Assembly: GCA_948567375.1 (NCBI GenBank)
Contig: OX419758.1
Location: forward strand, 43,601,473 to 43,665,472
Reading direction: 5' to 3'
Length of the DNA: 64,000 nt
Source of the DNA: Lunularia cruciata
Lineage: Eukaryota > Streptophyta > Marchantiopsida > Lunulariales > Lunulariaceae
Shown piece after piece: positions 59,028 to 64,000 of this stretch. The stretch's first letter is position 1; each line of letters starts with the position of its first letter. The position numbers and the translations under genes were made by a program. The notes under the pieces are model-generated. The model saw only the letters and a program-made list of their open reading frames with translations. It searched no databases and was not told where the DNA came from.

Positions 59028-60577
59028 CGACAACGCTTCAACATGACAATCACCTACGTGGAAGGTAAGAAGCAACTTGCAGATGCATTCACCCGCATGC
59101 CAATGGCCAACAACTTGGTGACAGAGGTTAAGATTAACCCTGAATTCTGGCAAGAGATTCTGGCTGCTACAAAAATTGATCCACAGATTGTAGAAGCGCA
59201 ATCGTCCAAAGGTGTCACCAGCACCCAAGGACTCACCTTTTGGGAGGGCCGATTGTGGATCCCAAATGTCCCAGAATTACGCACCACCAATGTCATGATT
59301 CGGCCATTGCAGCTCATGTCGGAGTGGACAAGACCTTGGAGGCAGTCAAGCGCTATTACTATTGGCCCAAGATGAGCAACGACGTGATGGACTATGTGCG
59401 TAGTTGCCTACTTTGTCAACAGAACAAAGCTTCTAATCAAGCTCCTGCATGGCTCCTTCAACCTCTCCCCACTCCTACCCAACGTTGGGAACAAGTGAGT
59501 ATGGATCTCGTTTGTGAATTACCCAAGACCACCTCAGGGTTTGACTCCATTGTGGTCTTTGTGGACCGGCTCAGCAAAATGATTCATGTACGCCCTACCA
59601 CCAAGGAGGTGACCGCTCCACAACTAGCTCAACTATACTTAGATGCAGTCTTTGCTCACCATGTCTTGTCTCGAGTACTCATCACCGATAGAGGCACCCA
59701 ATTCACCAGTTTGTTTTGGCGAACACTCTTTGGTTTCTTCAAAACCAAGTTGGCCATGTCTACAGCTTACCACCCACAAACAGATGGCCAAACAGAGCGG
59801 GCCAATCACACGATCAAAGACATGTTACGCGGCTTCACCTTGGAAGAACAAGAGAGGTGGGACACCTTACTACCGTTGGTGGAATTCGCTTACAACAATT
59901 CAGTGAATGCCTCCACCCAGGTCACTCCGTTCTTCCTCCTATATGGTGAGCATCCCTTCACACCTTCTAGCTTGATGAAGATCCGTCCAGTGACTACCAA
60001 GGTTGATGCAATCAACACATTTGTTTCTAGAATCCAACAAGGTGTGGAGAGCACCAAGCACAGGTTACAGATTGCACAAAATCGACAAAAGTAGTATGCT
60101 GATGCACACCATAGGCACATGGAGTTCAATGTTGGGGATCAAGTGTGGCTATCGACAACCAACCTCACATTAGTTGGATCTCGTAAGCTCAGACCTCGTT
60201 TTATTGGGCCTTTCTTGATTCATCGTCGCATTGGCGTTGTGGCCTATCACCTTGAGCTACCACCACACATGAAGATCCATCCAGTGTTCCATGTCTCCCT
60301 ATTACGCAGATACGCTCCCCGATCAGGCCAATGTCCTTCCACACAGGACATTTGACCTTGTCCGACAGTCATTGATGGCATAGAGGAATATGAAGTGGAG
60401 CGGATTCTCCAAAAGCGCATGCGTGATACTCGCCATCCGCGGGTGGAATATCTAGTACAATGGAAAGGTTACCCCCTCTATGAAGTAACTTGGGAACCCC
60501 CTGCCAACTTGGCACATGCACCGGTGTTGGTGCAAGCATTTGAGCAACAATTGCACAACGAGGACGTTGCGTCTTAA
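59028..60577 (+). pseudogene. Chromovirus integrase with C-terminal chromodomain
   Basis: After a frameshift near 59,280-59,310 the HHCC zinc domain shows AAHVGVDKTLEAV and CLLCQQNK. The catalytic core has Asp in VSMDLVCELP, Asp in LITDRGTQFTS and Glu in DGQTERAN, with 35 residues between the last two. The C-terminal region has [19 protein letters not shown] and [12 protein letters not shown]. The chromodomain lies at about 60,385-60,555 (EEYEVERILQKR, EYLVQWKGYP, VTWEPPANL) and would guide insertion to marked chromatin. In-frame stops at 60,092-60,094 (TAG) and 60,353-60,355 (TGA). Confidence 0.93.
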
Positions 60578-60588
60578 AAGGAGGGAGC
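60576..60588 (+). other. Polypurine tract of the chromovirus
   Basis: AAAAGGAGGGAG directly before the 3' LTR; it primes plus-strand DNA synthesis in such elements. Confidence 0.85.
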
Positions 60589-60590
60589 TC

Positions 60591-61332
60591 TGTAATACCA
60601 AGGGTTAGCCATATGATCTAGATGTGAAATTTGGTTTGGTAACATCTAGAATGATTTTATACATGATGGTCAAAATAGATCAGATAGAAGTATCACCAAA
60701 AGAGTACTTCTACTAATAGGGCAGAAACCGAAATAGACTTGAGAACCTTAGAACCAATAGCTAGACATATGATTTAAAGGTGAGAATTGGTTTGGTAACA
60801 TCTAGAAGGATGTTACACATGATGGACTAAACAGATCAGAAAGAGGTATCACCAAAAGGGGACTTCTATTAATAGAGTAGGACCCGAAATATGCCTGAAA
60901 TCTTTGAAGGCAATTTTGGAGGCCTAAACGGATGAATTAGGCCTTGAAAATGTGCGAAGTTCTCCCCCCCCTACGAAGGAAAGGTTGGCCTTCCCTCCAC
61001 CCTGCTTTGTCTCGTCAAGAGCTTTCCAACGGTACCTTACTCACGTGATTCTGAGATTCCTACAAGAAGATTCCCTAAAAGATTCCCTCCGGTCAAAGCT
61101 TGTTTGACCAACCAGATAAGACCTAGACCAGACAGGTCATCCATCCAAGTAAGTAATCCAAGGGTGGAGCTTGCTGATATGTCACCTATCTGTGTCCCTA
61201 ATCCTATGGTGGAGCTTCCTTGGAGGAGATCCTCTTTGTCTATATAATAAAGGGAAGGTGCTCCCTTGGGGCATCGAATGTTTGAGTGTGCAATCTGTGT
61301 TTTCTCTCTTCTCTTGTCCTCGGAGTATTACA
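60591..61332 (+). repeat. 3' LTR of the chromovirus
   Basis: 742 bp, TG...CA ends, followed by AGTAA (61,333-61,337), matching the bases before the 5' LTR. The TATATAATA box is at 61,241. Confidence 0.95.
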
Positions 61333-61337
61333 AGTAA

Positions 61338-64000
61338 TTAGATTTCTAGTATGATGGAGATGTTTTTTACCTCAAGTATAATTGATATTTACAATATAAA
61401 ATAGAATCAAGACATTGGTTAGCTTGGTAAAGAATCATAAATTAAAATAAGGGTAAAATCAATTCTACTAACGTTGTTTCAAAATATCTCATGAGCACAA
61501 GGAATCAATCATAAAATATAAGTATGGTAACATTTTGATTTTTGATAATAGCATACAATATGTATCATCAAGCTTTAAATTTCCTGCAAAACTTAGGAGA
61601 TTAACGTTAGATTTACACATGAATATCATCTTTGGTAATATAATAATACATTTGCATGGATACTATCCCAAGTTACTTTGCAACTTAAGAGATTAAGCTT
61701 AGATTGATAAATGTATTTGATTTTGGGTAGTGCAGATAATATTTTTATGAATGGTGAACTCTTCTGATAAGAAATTCCTATTGTTTGATATTCAAAGGAG
61801 GTACTAGAATTTATTTTTCATTTAATATAATTATTTTTTTATTATTTAATTCAACTTGAGTACACACTCAATTTATCCATCTAAAGTCCAAACTTTGTCT
61901 AAGTAACAATCTTCTTTGTTGAATGTTGAACCATAACTAATTGTTACCCTTTTTTTATTAACGTAACAAGAATATAGCCACCTACTCAGGCATAGAAAAT
62001 AGAAAGAATAAAAAAATGATTTAAGATTGAATTATAAGATAGAAGTTATGGATTTACAAACATTACAAATTCAATATAGAAGTATATTTTAGACAAGCAA
62101 AGTGGAGTTTTGGACTTTATGGAGGATCCAAAATTATACATGAGAACCATACCTATATGGTCTAGATCTATATGTAACTTACTACCTCATTAAATTAAGC
62201 TTCAAAAAGCTCTCTTTAAATTCTGACATTGACCTTAGAGTTTACCAAGGACAAGAACCTAAATTACTCAAAAACTAAACCTAATCCATAAATGGTACTT
62301 CCAAACTTGCACATCCTAAACTTTCTAAAATCAAGCTTATGACTTATACTTTTTAAATGAAGCTAGTCAATAGAAGGGGTATCTAGTTCATAGTTCATGA
62401 TAGCATCTGCTTGGTTCATGATACTTGGGGCTTCACAAGTTACCTTTCATCACACAAAGTCAAATAACAAGTATTTTGCCTACATGTCACTATGATAGTC
62501 AAGGTCATTCTTAACGTAGTACCATCTAGTTTATTAATCAAAGGCTGTATTATTCATTGATATGTCTTTCATTCTAGTCACTATCTTCAACTATATCAAA
62601 GCTTTAATCTTAATCATGACTGACCAAAATTATTAAATATAATATAAATATATACCACAATATGAAAATTTGGTTAGTAGGTGAGTAACATTTACTCCTC
62701 CATATATTGGGTAATGAAGGCAAGAAGACATTTGTGGAAGTAATTCATTTTCAGTACACTAGAAGCATTGATTTAGTTTATCTCTATGGGGTTGAGTCTA
62801 TCTATTATTCTTATTAATTAGAAAATCATTGGCAAGAGTTTAGAAACAAACTGAGTGGTTCACATGGTATCATAGAATACAAATAAAATTTTCATGTAGA
62901 TATTTTAAAAATAGAATAAGATCTTGTCAAAACTATGCACAGTCATGGAGAATTTAATGACCAAAGTAGTTGAAATGTTGATGAAAATGTAGACCAAGTA
63001 GTTATTTTTTACAAAAATAGTTATCCATATTGCAATAAAATAACATATTGAGTTGACAAAAATCCAATTGTAACTATTCCAATTTATCATTCTTTATTGG
63101 AACTGTTTCTAAGAGAAATCTCTGAGTCAAATAACTCTCCATTTATTCACCCTTTTCAATCTCAAAACTTAACTAAGAACTCAACATAAGGAAGAATTAA
63201 GGTGCATAAAGCTCCAAATTATCACGGTACCTTATCTTCAAGTTGGATTATTTTATTTTAGTCCTTATAGATGAGCATGGTGTATACTTCTTTAAACTTC
63301 AAGTCATGATATGAAAGGTGAAGGTTAACATGAACCTACATACGTTTATCCTTTCTGTTAACCTAAGGGACACCTCAAGTATAAATTTATTAGTTTGATT
63401 ATGAATAAAATGATATATCTCAAGATAAAGTTCTCTAGCTTATCATCAAATTTGAAATTTATGTTGGAGATATTATTATTACACATGGAACCATCCGAGG
63501 ATGCATGTGTTAATACATGCATCTCACTTCTCTCATTTGCCTTAGGTTGCACTCTTAAGTATGCCTCATATGAATTATGTGCTCCTTATGATCTTTCTAT
63601 GACAAAAATAAATCAAGGTCCTGAATGCTTGTCTAAAAATTAATAAAAAATGGAAGATATTTTATTTTGGGTTTCAAATTAAATTGATTCCAGCGTTATT
63701 TATAATCTAGTGAGAAGAAAAAATTTTCCTCTAGACTTGTGCTAGGAGGAATATTCAGATCATGCTCCTAAGTATCTAGATATAAGAAGATGTATGTATA
63801 TGTCATTAATACACACTCGTTTTATTTTCTTTTTTTGCAGGGAGGTATACTTTTAAACTATTTCCATATTCTTTATGAGATTTACATTAAAATTACTTTC
63901 CCTCTATCTCTTTTCTGCATTAGCATAACATCTTTCCTAGCTATTTATATTTGATCATGATTATGTGTCTCTCATAATTTAACGCTGAAAGATGTTTAGA
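61338..64000. other. AT-rich intergenic DNA, nothing recognised
   Basis: No exon, RNA gene or transposon domain could be supported. The short frames at 62,905-63,090 and 63,395-63,643 have no family features. A TTTTTGCAG splice-acceptor-like sequence at 63,831-63,840 stands alone without an adjoining coding segment. Confidence 0.45.

Larger units (their letters stand above)
44800..61332 (+). mobile_element. Complete Ty3/gypsy chromovirus (family C), split by a nested element
   Basis: LTRs at 44,800-45,550 and 60,591-61,332 begin TGTAATACC and end GTATTACA. The flanks are the 5-bp duplication AGTAA (44,795-44,799 and 61,333-61,337). In order it carries PBS, leader frames, gag, zinc knuckle, protease, RT, [nested 48,512-58,433], the rest of RT, RNase H, integrase, chromodomain and a polypurine tract. 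Without the nested element and its extra AAGT it is about 6.6 kb. Frameshifts, stops and a damaged protease site show it is inactive. The LTRs differ by a few per cent plus small indels, so the insertion is not recent. Two solo LTRs of this family lie elsewhere in the window. Confidence 0.96.

Noticed and set aside
1-64000. CRISPR arrays, bacterial operons, riboswitches, rRNA genes
   Set aside because: No regular repeat-spacer pattern, no Shine-Dalgarno-led gene clusters and no rRNA signature; the window is eukaryotic.

Overview
The window looks like nuclear DNA of a land plant with a large, transposon-rich genome. The evidence is a plastid-type 6-phosphogluconolactonase with introns, a plant-type monoacylglycerol lipase / caffeoylshikimate-esterase-like hydrolase with six short GT-AG introns, and nested Ty3/gypsy elements whose primer-binding site matches plant initiator tRNA-Met. 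The exact lineage cannot be fixed from sequence alone. Two host genes in 64 kb is low density; a non-seed plant is possible but is only a guess.

Layout. 1-5 kb: decayed minus-strand Ty3/gypsy element (IN, RH, RT, gag, PBS, LTR). 5.1-6.8 kb: 3' part of an old plus-strand copy of an unusual gypsy family (call it family D). 6.8-13.3 kb: decayed repeats and unannotated DNA. 13.3-15.3 kb: truncated minus-strand LINE with a restriction-like endonuclease (RLE). 16.65-17.39 kb and 19.10-19.68 kb: two solo LTRs of a chromovirus (family C), in or beside older LINE debris (17.4-23.2 kb). 23.2-33.2 kb: no recognisable gene, but several hairpins and a large foldback. 33.2-36.4 kb and 38.15-39.56 kb: the two host genes, convergent. 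42.7-44.45 kb: second RLE-LINE copy with a clear 14-bp target-site duplication. 44,800-61,332: complete family C chromovirus (TSD AGTAA), interrupted in its reverse transcriptase by a 9.9-kb minus-strand family D element (48,512-58,433, TSD AAGT). 61.3-64 kb: AT-rich, nothing recognised.

The most interesting object is the family D element. In coding order it carries gag with zinc knuckles, a DSGA protease, a C5 cytosine DNA methyltransferase (motifs I, IV with PCQ, VI ENV, VIII, IX, X), reverse transcriptase, RNase H, a DDE integrase and a C-terminal C4HC3 PHD finger in place of a chromodomain. Its ends are not ordinary LTRs. They form split direct repeats (A1 ... B1-A2-B2), an arrangement known from tyrosine-recombinase elements and unexpected in an element with a DDE integrase. 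The old copy at 5.1-6.8 kb keeps both the PHD relic and the B1-A2-B2 end, so these are family traits. All ten premature stops seen in this copy are TAG or TGA, and all 14 A1/A2 differences are transitions, which fits decay by deamination of methylated CG and CHG cytosines.

The host genes appear intact. The hydrolase acts on acylglycerol or ester substrates. The 6-phosphogluconolactonase serves the oxidative pentose phosphate pathway, and its plastid-type leader plus C-terminal SKL suggests plastid and peroxisome targeting. Exons and boundaries were worked out by eye from splice signals and family conservation.
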